A stretch of 12,539 nt of DNA from JAWVZU01 sp033722075 (GTDB taxonomy: Bacteria; Pseudomonadota; Gammaproteobacteria; Xanthomonadales; SZUA-38), in NCBI GenBank assembly GCA_033722075.1, contig JAWVZU010000096.1, positions 1 to 12,539 on the forward strand, read 5' to 3'. The first letter of the stretch is position 1. Each line of letters begins with the position of its first letter. Shown here piece by piece: positions 1-6,169 of the stretch. The translations under genes were made by a program, and so were the position numbers. The notes beneath the pieces were generated by a model. It ran no database searches. It was not told the DNA's origin and saw nothing but the letters and a program-made list of their open reading frames with translations.

Positions 1-5
1 CGCAT
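1..5 (-). CDS. Start codon of a further gene downstream of hpd (cut by window edge)
   Basis: On the minus strand the hpd stop codon TGA (7-5) overlaps an ATG at 5-3, giving TGATG. A G-rich run in the last hpd codons (minus strand CGGGGGGTGCTC) sits about 7 bases upstream and could serve as ribosome-binding site, so translation would be coupled to hpd. Only the ATG and two more bases are inside the window, so the product cannot be read. In tyrosine catabolism the enzyme after 4-hydroxyphenylpyruvate dioxygenase is homogentisate 1,2-dioxygenase, and hmgA is a common neighbour of hpd. That identity is inference from context only. Confidence 0.35.
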
Positions 6-1048
6 CAGAGCACCCCCCGCTTTTCCTGGTCGCGTTCGATCGCCTCGAACAGGGCCTGGAAGTTGCCTTCGCCGAAACCTTCATTGCCCTTGCGCTGGAT
101 GATCTCGAAAAAGAGCGGGCCGATGTTGGTCTGGGTGAAGATCTGCAGAAGCTGCTTGTCCTGTTCGTTGGGATCCGCGTCGATGAGGATGCGATTCCTG
201 CGCATGCGCTCCAGGTCCTCGCCGTGCTCGGGGATGCGCTGATCGACCACCTCGTAATAGGTGTCCGGCGTATCCAGGAACTCCACGTCCCGCTTGCGCA
301 TGGCCTCGACGGTCTCGTAGATGCTCTCCGTATACAAGGCGATGTGCTGCACACCCTCACCCTTGTACTCGCGCAGATACTCGTTGATCTGGGAACTGGG
401 CTCGCTCGACTCGTTGATGGGAATGCTGATTGCGCCGGTCGGGGCAGTCATCGCCCGCGAGCGCAGGCCGGTCTGCGATCCGCGGATATCGAAGTATTTG
501 ACCTCGAAGAAGTTGAACAGGCGGGTGTAGTAATCGGCCCATTGGTCCATGTTGCCTTCGTAAACGTTATGGGTCAGGTGATCGATGAAGGTCAGCCCGA
601 AGCCCTTCGGATGGGGATCCATTCCCGGGAGAAATTCGAAGGCTTCCTCCAGCACGCCGGGCCCGTCGGTCAGATAGAGAATGCTGTCACCGATTCCCAT
701 GATCATCGGCGTTTCGACCGGGGCGGTTTTCCCGATCGCACCGATCGGCTTGGCGCCGTGGGCGAGGCAGGCTTCCTGGGCGGCCTTCGGATCCGCGACG
801 CGCAGCGCAAAGCCCGGGCAGCAGGGGCCGTGAGCTTCGGTGAACTTCGAGGCGAAGGAGTTGGGCTCGTTGTTGACGATGAAGTTGATGCCGCCCTGGC
901 GGTACAGCACGGCGTCCTTGTTCTTGTGCCGTGCGACTCGCGTGAAGCCCATGCTTTCGAAAAGGTCGCAAAGGGGCTGCGGATCAGGGGCCGCAAATTC
1001 GCAGAATTCAAAGCATTCAACGCCCAGGGGGTTGTCTCGTTGGGTCAT
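5..1048 (-). CDS. hpd: 4-hydroxyphenylpyruvate dioxygenase
   Basis: This cytosolic non-heme Fe(II) enzyme converts 4-hydroxyphenylpyruvate, from tyrosine transamination, to homogentisate with O2 and loss of CO2. The 347-residue product has the usual family length (about 350) and two vicinal-oxygen-chelate domains, roughly residues 1-135 and 150-345. The three iron ligands of the family can be placed: His157 in IDHLTHNV, His235 in GVQHIALYT, and Glu315 in GPLFFEIIQRKG. The C-terminal GFGEGNFQALFEAIERDQ segment is the family's closing helix. The open frame extends upstream to 1336, but that part overlaps marR. ATG at 1048 (MTQRDNPLG) was chosen because it gives family length and has a GGAGG 8-9 bases upstream. 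It is divergent from marR and likely controlled by it. The stop overlaps the start of the next gene. Confidence 0.97.
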   Translation of the reverse strand: MTQRDNPLGVECFEFCEFAAPDPQPLCDLFESMGFTRVARHKNKDAVLYRQGGINFIVNNEPNSFASKFTEAHGPCCPGFALRVADPKAAQEACLAHGAKPIGAIGKTAPVETPMIMGIGDSILYLTDGPGVLEEAFEFLPGMDPHPKGFGLTFIDHLTHNVYEGNMDQWADYYTRLFNFFEVKYFDIRGSQTGLRSRAMTAPTGAISIPINESSEPSSQINEYLREYKGEGVQHIALYTESIYETVEAMRKRDVEFLDTPDTYYEVVDQRIPEHGEDLERMRRNRILIDADPNEQDKQLLQIFTQTNIGPLFFEIIQRKGNEGFGEGNFQALFEAIERDQEKRGVL

Positions 1049-1114
1049 GGTCGGGAGCCTCCGGATTCGTGGTACACGGCCAAAGCGGGTTGCAACGGCC
1101 GACAGAATTCCCCC

Positions 1115-1143
1115 ATTATAGTTACAAATGAAACTAATTGCGA
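1115..1143 (-). promoter_or_regulatory. Predicted sigma70 promoter of hpd
   Basis: On the minus strand a perfect TATAAT lies at 1120-1115. A weak -35 (TCGCAA, three of six consensus bases) lies at 1143-1138, with a 17-base spacer. Transcription would start near 1108, about 60 bases before the hpd ATG. The spacer is almost filled by the palindrome described separately, so a protein bound there would block RNA polymerase. The -10 is convincing; the -35 is not, apart from its correct spacing. Confidence 0.6.
1119..1136. promoter_or_regulatory. Candidate MarR operator between hpd and marR
   Basis: TAGTTACAAATGAAACTA is an 18-bp imperfect palindrome: the two 9-base arms match at seven positions, with outer arms TAGTT/AACTA perfect. 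Its length and AT-rich character suit a dimeric winged-helix MarR protein. It lies inside the hpd -35/-10 spacer, touching the -10, and 16 bases before the chosen marR ATG. One bound dimer could therefore repress hpd and autoregulate marR. The palindrome is seen directly; assigning it to this MarR protein is inference from position. Confidence 0.55.
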
Positions 1144-1152
1144 GACCTCGCC

Positions 1153-1629
1153 ATGGATGAACTGGTTGCCGACCGTGATGCCTTGCACCTCGAACGTTTC
1201 CTGCCTTTTCGCCTGACCCAGCTGGCCAACCGGACCAGCGACGCGCTGTTCGGCATCTATAGCAGGATCCACGAATTGACCGTGACGGAATGGCGTATCC
1301 TGGCGATCCTGGGGCGCTTTCCCGACTCTTCCGCACGACGGGTCGCGGAGCGGGGGGCGCTCGACAAGGTGGCAGTCAGCCGGGCGGTTGCACGAATGCT
1401 GGAGCGGGGTATTCTCACCCGCGACATGGCCGAGGACGACCGGCGCCGCTCGGTCCTGAACCTGAGTGACACGGGCTGGGAGATCTATGCGGAGATCGCC
1501 CCGGCGGCCCTCGCTTTCGAGGCTGAACTGCTGGGCGGACTCGACCCTTCGGAGCGCAAGGCCCTGGTGTCGATCATCGAGAAACTTTCGGCCCGTCTCG
1601 ATCGTTTCGACAGCCGCCGATCAGGTTAG
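1153..1629 (+). CDS. MarR-family transcriptional regulator, likely controlling hpd
   Basis: This is a 158-residue winged-helix DNA-binding protein of normal MarR length. Helices at about residues 12-40 begin the dimer interface. The helix-turn-helix covers about 44-88 (LTVTEWRILAIL, then VAERGALDKVAVSRAVARML), the wing carries the conserved DDRR at 95-98 followed by LNLSDTG, and the C-terminal helices at about 112-150 complete the dimer. An in-frame TTG at 1138 would add five residues, but that start is rare and lies beside the candidate operator, so ATG 1153 is preferred. Neither start has a clear Shine-Dalgarno. Divergence from hpd across a shared palindrome suggests it represses tyrosine catabolism and responds to a pathway aromatic acid such as homogentisate or 4-hydroxyphenylpyruvate; the ligand is a guess. 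It converges on kynA with 30 bases between the stops. Confidence 0.88.
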   Translation: MDELVADRDALHLERFLPFRLTQLANRTSDALFGIYSRIHELTVTEWRILAILGRFPDSSARRVAERGALDKVAVSRAVARMLERGILTRDMAEDDRRRSVLNLSDTGWEIYAEIAPAALAFEAELLGGLDPSERKALVSIIEKLSARLDRFDSRRSG

Positions 1630-1659
1630 CCCCTCTGACTTGCTCGGTTCGGCGAGAAC

Positions 1660-2514
1660 CTACCCCTCGAGTTCGGTTCGAACTGCCAGGAGTTCGGGAA
1701 AGAATGTCAGCTCCAGCGCGCGCTTGAGAAAAGCCACCCCGCTGGATCCGCCGGTACCCTTCCGGTAACCGATGATCCGTTCGACGGTCTTCATGTGCCG
1801 GAATCGCCACAGCTGGAAGTGCTCTTCCACGTCCACCAGCTGTTCGCACATGTGGTATTCACCCCAGAACTCCGCCCGGTTCTCGTAGATCTTCTTGAAG
1901 ATCGGGATCAGGTCTTCGCGGAGCCGGTGGGGTTCGGACCAGTCCCGCTCGACGACATCTTCAGGCACGTCGTGCCCCAGGCGCTTGAGGTGACGCAGGA
2001 ATTCATCGTAGAGACTCGGCGACTCCAGCACTTCCTGCAGAACCGCCTGCCCATGCGGATCGTAGTCGAACACGCGAACCATGCCCTGGTGCTTGTTGCC
2101 GAGCATGAACTCGATGATGCGGTACTGCAGCGACTGGAAGCCGGAGGCGCTGCGCAGGACGCCGCGGAATTCGGCGTACTCGGAAGGCGTCAGGGTCTCG
2201 AGGACCGCCCATTGTTCGAACAGCTGGCGCTGAATCTGCTTCACACGGGCGAGGATTTTCAGGCAGGGATCGAGGCGGTCGGCCTTGAGATGTTCGATCG
2301 CCTTGCGCAGTTCGTGGATGATCAGCTTCATCCACAGTTCCGAGGTCTGATGCTGGATGATGAACAACATCTCGTCGTGATGGGGCGGAGAACTGTGCAG
2401 ATGCTGGCAGTTGAGGAGCTGGTCGAGTCTCAGGTAGCCGCCATAGGTCAGCTCGTCGCGCAGGTCGACCGCTATCCCGTCCTCAAGATCGCGCTTGTTC
2501 GGATCTGCAGTCAT
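1660..2514 (-). CDS. kynA: Tryptophan 2,3-dioxygenase
   Basis: This heme enzyme opens the indole ring of L-tryptophan with O2 to give N-formylkynurenine, the first step of the kynurenine pathway. The 284-residue all-helical protein has the family hallmarks: the TYGGYLRLDQLL start, distal His55 within EMLFIIQHQTSELWMKL, Tyr113 and Arg117 in SEYAEFRGVL, proximal heme ligand His240 in WRFRHMKTVERIIG, and the substrate-binding GTGGSSG loop with Thr254. As I recall the X. campestris enzyme, these numbers are identical. ATG 2514 is preceded by GAGG and a plausible -10. No other kynurenine gene (formamidase, kynureninase) is in the window, so the operon appears monocistronic here and the remaining steps must be encoded elsewhere. 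It converges with marR and diverges from the Sel1-like gene. Confidence 0.97.
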   Translation of the reverse strand: MTADPNKRDLEDGIAVDLRDELTYGGYLRLDQLLNCQHLHSSPPHHDEMLFIIQHQTSELWMKLIIHELRKAIEHLKADRLDPCLKILARVKQIQRQLFEQWAVLETLTPSEYAEFRGVLRSASGFQSLQYRIIEFMLGNKHQGMVRVFDYDPHGQAVLQEVLESPSLYDEFLRHLKRLGHDVPEDVVERDWSEPHRLREDLIPIFKKIYENRAEFWGEYHMCEQLVDVEEHFQLWRFRHMKTVERIIGYRKGTGGSSGVAFLKRALELTFFPELLAVRTELEG

Positions 2515-2538
2515 CTTGGCCTCGTGAACAAAACGTCC

Positions 2539-2564
2539 AGTATATCTCGAATGTCGTTACGTTC
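2539..2564 (-). promoter_or_regulatory. Candidate kynA promoter with overlapping imperfect palindrome
   Basis: The minus strand has TATACT (five of six -10 consensus bases) at 2544-2539. This would place the transcription start near 2532 and leave a leader of about 18 bases before the kynA ATG. No good -35 is visible at 16-18 bases. An imperfect palindrome, GAATGTCGTTACGTTC (2549-2564, five of eight pairs), occupies the spacer, which could mean an activator or repressor site. The -10 is moderately convincing, the palindrome weakly so. Confidence 0.35.
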
Positions 2565-2570
2565 TGATGT

Positions 2571-2592
2571 TCCAGGTGCCTGGATTCTCCAG
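2571..2592. repeat. Overlapping inverted repeats in the kynA/sel1 intergenic region
   Basis: TCCAGGTGCCTGGA (2571-2584) is a 6-2-6 perfect inverted repeat. Its right arm also pairs with a third copy to form CTGGATTCTCCAG (2580-2592, 5-3-5). A further TCCAG stands at 2536-2540, beside the kynA -10. The 217-base region 2515-2731 otherwise contains only candidate promoters. The arrangement could be an operator cluster for the divergent pair or an RNA element. No known regulator is recognised, and short palindromes can arise by chance in GC-rich DNA. Confidence 0.35.
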
Positions 2593-2639
2593 CGCCGGGT
2601 CTCAAGGCCGCAATACCGCGTAGCTTTCCGGTTCAGGTT

Positions 2640-2650
2640 GCAATAATTGC
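2640..2650 (+). promoter_or_regulatory. Candidate extended -10 promoter and palindrome upstream of the Sel1-like gene
   Basis: TGCAATAAT (2639-2647) fits an extended -10 (TGn followed by a hexamer with five of six consensus bases). No -35 of quality is visible, which extended -10 promoters tolerate. The same bases form a perfect 11-bp palindrome, GCAATAATTGC (2640-2650), so the site could be regulated. A start near 2654 would give a leader of about 78 bases to the ATG at 2732. Confidence 0.35.
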
Positions 2651-2731
2651 GCCTTGCTCGTAGATTCCATGAGCACATCCGGGTTCCTGCCGGGAGCCTG
2701 GGAAGAGACATACCGACCTGGGGAGGTTGAA

Positions 2732-3322
2732 ATGCTGAAGAAGATCATGTTCGTCCTGCTGCTGGCCGCCTGTGGCAGTGTGCTCGCGCAGGACTTCACC
2801 CGTCTTTATCCGGACGTGAAAGCCATGGAGGCTGCCCGACGGTCGGCCAACAGCGGCGATTACGAAAAGGCGCACGAGTATTACCTGGAAGCCGCCGAGT
2901 ACGGCAACAAGGAAGCCCAGAAGCTGGTTGGGCTGCAGTACATGGAGGGGCAGGGCGTCGAGGCGGACCCGGCAATGGCCCTGGCCTGGTTGCGGATTGC
3001 CGGTACCTTCGGCGACTCACGGGTCCGGAGTTCGATCAGCGAACTCGAGGGATCGCTGGACGCCGATGCGTTGAAGAAGGCGGACAAACACCAGAAGAAG
3101 CTCGAGAAGGATTACGGCGACAAGGCGGCCCTGAAGGAACGCAAGAAGTGGGCCCGTCGCGAAGTTCGGGGTATGGGTACCGGTTCGAGGGCCGGACGTC
3201 CGAATCCGATGGAGCAGGCCCAGATCCAGATCGATGGCCGCTACTACCGGATCAAGCTCGGCGAAGCGATGGATGCCTTCGACGAGTACGTGGACGATTT
3301 CGAAAAGAAGATGAAGGGCTGA
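2732..3322 (+). CDS. Exported Sel1/TPR-like repeat protein of unknown function
   Basis: This is a 196-residue protein with an N-terminal export signal: KK, a hydrophobic core (IMFVLLLAA), then either a lipobox LAAC (Cys14) or a type I site after VLA19. It could be a lipoprotein or a periplasmic protein. Residues about 37-105 resemble two Sel1-type TPR units (GDYEKAHEYYLEAAEYGN, then DPAMALAWLRIAGTFGD), which usually mediate protein contacts. Residues 110-145 are a highly charged, Lys-rich helix. The tail (about 160-196) contains IDGRYYRIKLGEAMDAFDEY. The frame is open from 2654, but ATG 2732 is chosen because it has GGGGAGG five to six bases upstream and starts a proper signal peptide. It is divergent from kynA and convergent with the leucine operon, so it is probably monocistronic. 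I do not recognise a specific function. Confidence 0.82.
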   Translation: MLKKIMFVLLLAACGSVLAQDFTRLYPDVKAMEAARRSANSGDYEKAHEYYLEAAEYGNKEAQKLVGLQYMEGQGVEADPAMALAWLRIAGTFGDSRVRSSISELEGSLDADALKKADKHQKKLEKDYGDKAALKERKKWARREVRGMGTGSRAGRPNPMEQAQIQIDGRYYRIKLGEAMDAFDEYVDDFEKKMKG

Positions 3323-3347
3323 ACCGCCCGACATCTTCTCCGGCGGT
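3323..3347. terminator. Possible hairpin between convergent genes
   Basis: ACCGCC (3323-3328), immediately after the Sel1-like stop codon, and GGCGGT (3342-3347) form a perfect 6-bp GC-rich stem with a 13-base loop. It lies in the 41-base gap between two converging genes, where a bidirectional terminator is expected. No T-run follows on either strand, so it is not a classical Rho-independent terminator. Confidence 0.28.
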
Positions 3348-3363
3348 CACGCAGGCGCGGCCG

Positions 3364-4131
3364 TTATTTCGGTTCCAGCCGGATCGCTCCGTCCACCCGG
3401 ATCGTCGAGCCGTTCATGTAGGCGTTTTCGAGCACGAAGGCCACCGTGTCGGCAAATTCCGACGGTCGGCCAAGGCGTGAGGGAAACGGCACGGACGCGT
3501 TGAGGGCCTCGAAGACCTGCTCGGGCATGCCATCCACCATGGGCGTATGGAACACGCCGGGCGCAATGCTCATGACCCGGATTCCGAAACGCGTGAACTC
3601 CCGCGCCATGGGCAGGGTGAGGCCGACGACGCCGGACTTGGAGGCGGAGTAGGCAGCCTGGCCAATCTGGCCCTCGTAGGCGGCAACGGAAGCCGTGTTG
3701 ATGATCACGCCGCGCTCGCCCTCGTCGTTGGGTTCGTTCTCGTTCATCGCGGCAGCGGCGGTTTTGCTGAGGTTGAAGGTCCCGACCAGGTTGATGTTGA
3801 TCACGTTGGCGAAGTAGTCCAGCGCCATCGGTGCTTCCCGGCCGAGGACGCGCCCTGCACCGAGGACCCCGGCGCAGCTGATCGCTGCATTGACCCCGCC
3901 CATGAATTTCCGCCCGGCGGCAACCGCCGCTTCGACCGAGTCCTCGCTGCGGACGTCCGTATTCACATAGTGCGAGCGATCGCCCAGGGCCGCCTTGGCT
4001 TCAGCGCCCTTCTCGTCGTTGATATCGAGCAGGGTGACCCGGCCACCCTCGGCAATGATGCGTTCGGCGACCGCAAAGCCGAGGCCGGACACGCCCCCGG
4101 AAATGACCGCCTTGGTGTCATTCAGTTTCAT
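3364..4131 (-). CDS. HSD10-like short-chain dehydrogenase (3-hydroxyacyl-CoA dehydrogenase type 2)
   Basis: This is a 255-residue classical SDR. Its Rossmann motif is SGGVSGLG (11-18), with Asp36 after the second strand favouring NAD over NADP. It also has the NAG-equivalent SCAGVLG (85-91), catalytic Ser148 in NTASVAAYEGQIGQ, and YSASK with Tyr161 and Lys165. These features match the type II 3-hydroxyacyl-CoA dehydrogenase group (HSD17B10), which oxidises 2-methyl-3-hydroxybutyryl-CoA in isoleucine breakdown and straight-chain 3-hydroxyacyl-CoAs. It is the last gene of the leucine operon, 32 bases after the carboxylase alpha subunit, with GGAG about 8 bases before the ATG. Leucine degradation itself needs no such step, so the context suggests isoleucine or short-chain acyl-CoA oxidation together with the operon's thiolase. 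Substrate is inferred; SDR family membership is certain. Confidence 0.9.
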   Translation of the reverse strand: MKLNDTKAVISGGVSGLGFAVAERIIAEGGRVTLLDINDEKGAEAKAALGDRSHYVNTDVRSEDSVEAAVAAGRKFMGGVNAAISCAGVLGAGRVLGREAPMALDYFANVININLVGTFNLSKTAAAAMNENEPNDEGERGVIINTASVAAYEGQIGQAAYSASKSGVVGLTLPMAREFTRFGIRVMSIAPGVFHTPMVDGMPEQVFEALNASVPFPSRLGRPSEFADTVAFVLENAYMNGSTIRVDGAIRLEPK

Positions 4132-4163
4132 TGACGACTCCGTTGTTCAGTCGGATTGATTGT

Positions 4164-6161
4164 TCAGGATGATTCGGCTGCAGGTTCGAGCTCGATGAGG
4201 ACCGTGTCGGCTTCGACGAATTCGCCTTCGGATACGTGCACCGCTGCGACCTTGCCGGCCCGGGGCGCCGGGAGGCTGAGCTCCATCTTCATGGCTTCCA
4301 TGACGACCGCTTCGTCAGCCTCGGCCAGCTCATCGCCCGGGGCCGCCTTCAGAGCGACGATTCGTCCCGGCATCGGTGCGACGATCCGATCTTCGGAAGC
4401 CCCCTCGGTTTCTTCGGGGGCGAAAGGGTCCTCGGCCACGAGCGAAATGATTCGACCCCCGCATGCGACCTGAATGTGTGCGTCCCGGCAAAGCACGGTG
4501 GCGGCGCGCCGGCGGTCCCCCACCAGATAGCTCAGGCGGGTCCCGTCGTAGTCGGCCGCCGACACGCGAGTCTGTTCGTCCCCCTGGGACAGAACGTAGG
4601 TGCCGCCGAATCCGATCGCATCGAGACGGTGATGCTGGTCGCCATGCTGAAGCGACACGACGCGCTTGCCCAGGTGCCCTGGCCGCCAGCCGTCGGCGAG
4701 GCCCCAGGGGGAATAGGGATCGGGTCCGTGTGCCTGCTGATCCAGACTGGCGTCTTCCTCCGCCATGAGGGCGACGATCGCCGCGATCAGGAGGGCTTCC
4801 TCCGGCGGGGCCGTCTCACCGAGCACTTCGTCGAGGTTGCCGTCGAGAAAGGCCGTATGCATTCGGCCCTCCAGGAAGCGCGGGTGATGGAGCAGCGCCG
4901 ACAGGAAATCGAGATTGGTCTTCAGGCCGCCTACGACTGTCCGGGCCAGCGCTCGTTCCATGGCGCCCAGGGCCGCCTGCCGATCCGGCCCCGAGACGAT
5001 CAGCTTGGCAATCATCGGGTCGTAATGAACCGTGACTTCATCGCCCTCGGAAACACCGGTGTCGGCCCGCGCGTCGTCCGGAAACGCCAGCCAGTCGATC
5101 CGGCCCGTGGCCGGCAGGAAGTCCCGTAGCGGATCTTCCGCATAGATCCGGACCTCCAGCGCATGGCCGCTCGCTGCGATCTCCTCCTGGCGCAACGGAA
5201 GCGGTTCGCCTGATGCAACGCGCAGTTGCCACTCGACCAGGTCCAGTCCGGTGATCTCCTCGGTGACCGGGTGCTCGACCTGCAGCCGGGTGTTCATCTC
5301 CATGAAGAAGAACGACTCGTCCGTGGCGACGATGAACTCTACGGTCCCGGCATTGACGTAATCCACGGCTTCGGCGGCGGCAACCGCCGCGGCCTGGATT
5401 GCGCGGCGTGTGTCGTCACTGATGCCGGGCGCGGGGGCTTCCTCGATGATCTTCTGGTAGCGACGCTGGCTGGAGCAGTCGCGCTCGTGGAGATGGACCC
5501 GATTGCCGTGCCGGTCGCCGAAGATCTGCACCTCGATGTGGCGCGGCTCTTCTATGTAGCGCTCGAGAATGACGCGATCGTCCCCGAAGGCGTTGCTCGC
5601 TTCGCGTTGCGCGGCAGCAAGTTCGCGCTCGAAGGCCTTGGCCGAACGGACGATTCGCATGCCCTTGCCGCCGCCGCCCGCCGCGGCCTTGACCATGAGC
5701 GGAAAGCCCACCTGTTCCGCTTCCTTCGCCAGTGTCTTCGGGTCCTGATCGTCGCCGTGATAGCCGGGCACGAGCGGAACGCCGGCCTCATCCATTGCGG
5801 CCTTGGCGACGGCCTTGGAACCCATCAGCTCGATGGTCTTCGGGTCGGGGCCAATGAAGGTAATGCCGGCTTCCCGGCAAGCGCGGGCGAAGGCGCCGTT
5901 CTCGGCCAGAAACCCGTAGCCCGGATGGATCGCATCGGCTTCGGCCTGCCGCGCTGCCTCGATGATCCTGTCGATGACCAGATAGGATTCACCCGGACGG
6001 GCGCCGCCCAGACCGATGGCCTGATCGGCAAGGCGCACGTGGCGGGCATCCCGGTCCGGGTCCGAGTAGACGGCGACGGTCTCGACGCCGAGCCGTCGGC
6101 AGGTCGCGATGATCCGGCATGCGATCTCGCCGCGGTTGGCAATCAGGACACGACGCAACAT
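4164..6161 (-). CDS. liuD: Methylcrotonyl-CoA carboxylase, alpha (biotin) subunit
   Basis: This 665-residue subunit carboxylates its own biotin with ATP and bicarbonate and passes the carboxyl group to the beta subunit, which acts on 3-methylcrotonyl-CoA. The biotin carboxylase domain (about 1-445) starts LRRVLIANRGEIACRI. It has the ATP-grasp glycine loop AAAGGGGKGMRIV (159-171), HERDCSSQRR (225-234), and EMNTRLQVEHPVTEEITGLDLVEWQ (288-312). The C-terminal biotinyl domain (about 595-660) has VMEAMKMEL with the biotin-accepting Lys625. Length and architecture fit MCC alpha; propionyl-CoA or geranyl-CoA carboxylase alpha are similar, but the operon partners decide for MCC. The start at 6161 is supported by GGAGGT overlapping the liuC stop region, 8 bases apart, which implies coupled translation. 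Biotin protein ligase must act in trans. Confidence 0.95.
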   Translation of the reverse strand: MLRRVLIANRGEIACRIIATCRRLGVETVAVYSDPDRDARHVRLADQAIGLGGARPGESYLVIDRIIEAARQAEADAIHPGYGFLAENGAFARACREAGITFIGPDPKTIELMGSKAVAKAAMDEAGVPLVPGYHGDDQDPKTLAKEAEQVGFPLMVKAAAGGGGKGMRIVRSAKAFERELAAAQREASNAFGDDRVILERYIEEPRHIEVQIFGDRHGNRVHLHERDCSSQRRYQKIIEEAPAPGISDDTRRAIQAAAVAAAEAVDYVNAGTVEFIVATDESFFFMEMNTRLQVEHPVTEEITGLDLVEWQLRVASGEPLPLRQEEIAASGHALEVRIYAEDPLRDFLPATGRIDWLAFPDDARADTGVSEGDEVTVHYDPMIAKLIVSGPDRQAALGAMERALARTVVGGLKTNLDFLSALLHHPRFLEGRMHTAFLDGNLDEVLGETAPPEEALLIAAIVALMAEEDASLDQQAHGPDPYSPWGLADGWRPGHLGKRVVSLQHGDQHHRLDAIGFGGTYVLSQGDEQTRVSAADYDGTRLSYLVGDRRRAATVLCRDAHIQVACGGRIISLVAEDPFAPEETEGASEDRIVAPMPGRIVALKAAPGDELAEADEAVVMEAMKMELSLPAPRAGKVAAVHVSEGEFVEADTVLIELEPAAESS

Positions 6162-6169
6162 GGTCTCGG

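Noticed and set aside
1049..1336. 96-codon N-terminal extension of hpd
   Set aside because: It overlaps marR and the hpd promoter and would exceed family length; the ATG at 1048 has a good ribosome-binding site.
1643..1656. CTCG-GTTCGG-CGAG hairpin between marR and kynA as a terminator
   Set aside because: The stem is only 4 bp, there is no T-run on either strand, and it is too weak to call.
3364..4131. The SDR as a fatty-acid beta-ketoacyl-ACP reductase (FabG)
   Set aside because: Asp36 indicates NAD rather than NADP, and the sequence pattern plus position in an acyl-CoA degradation operon fit HSD10-type dehydrogenases better.
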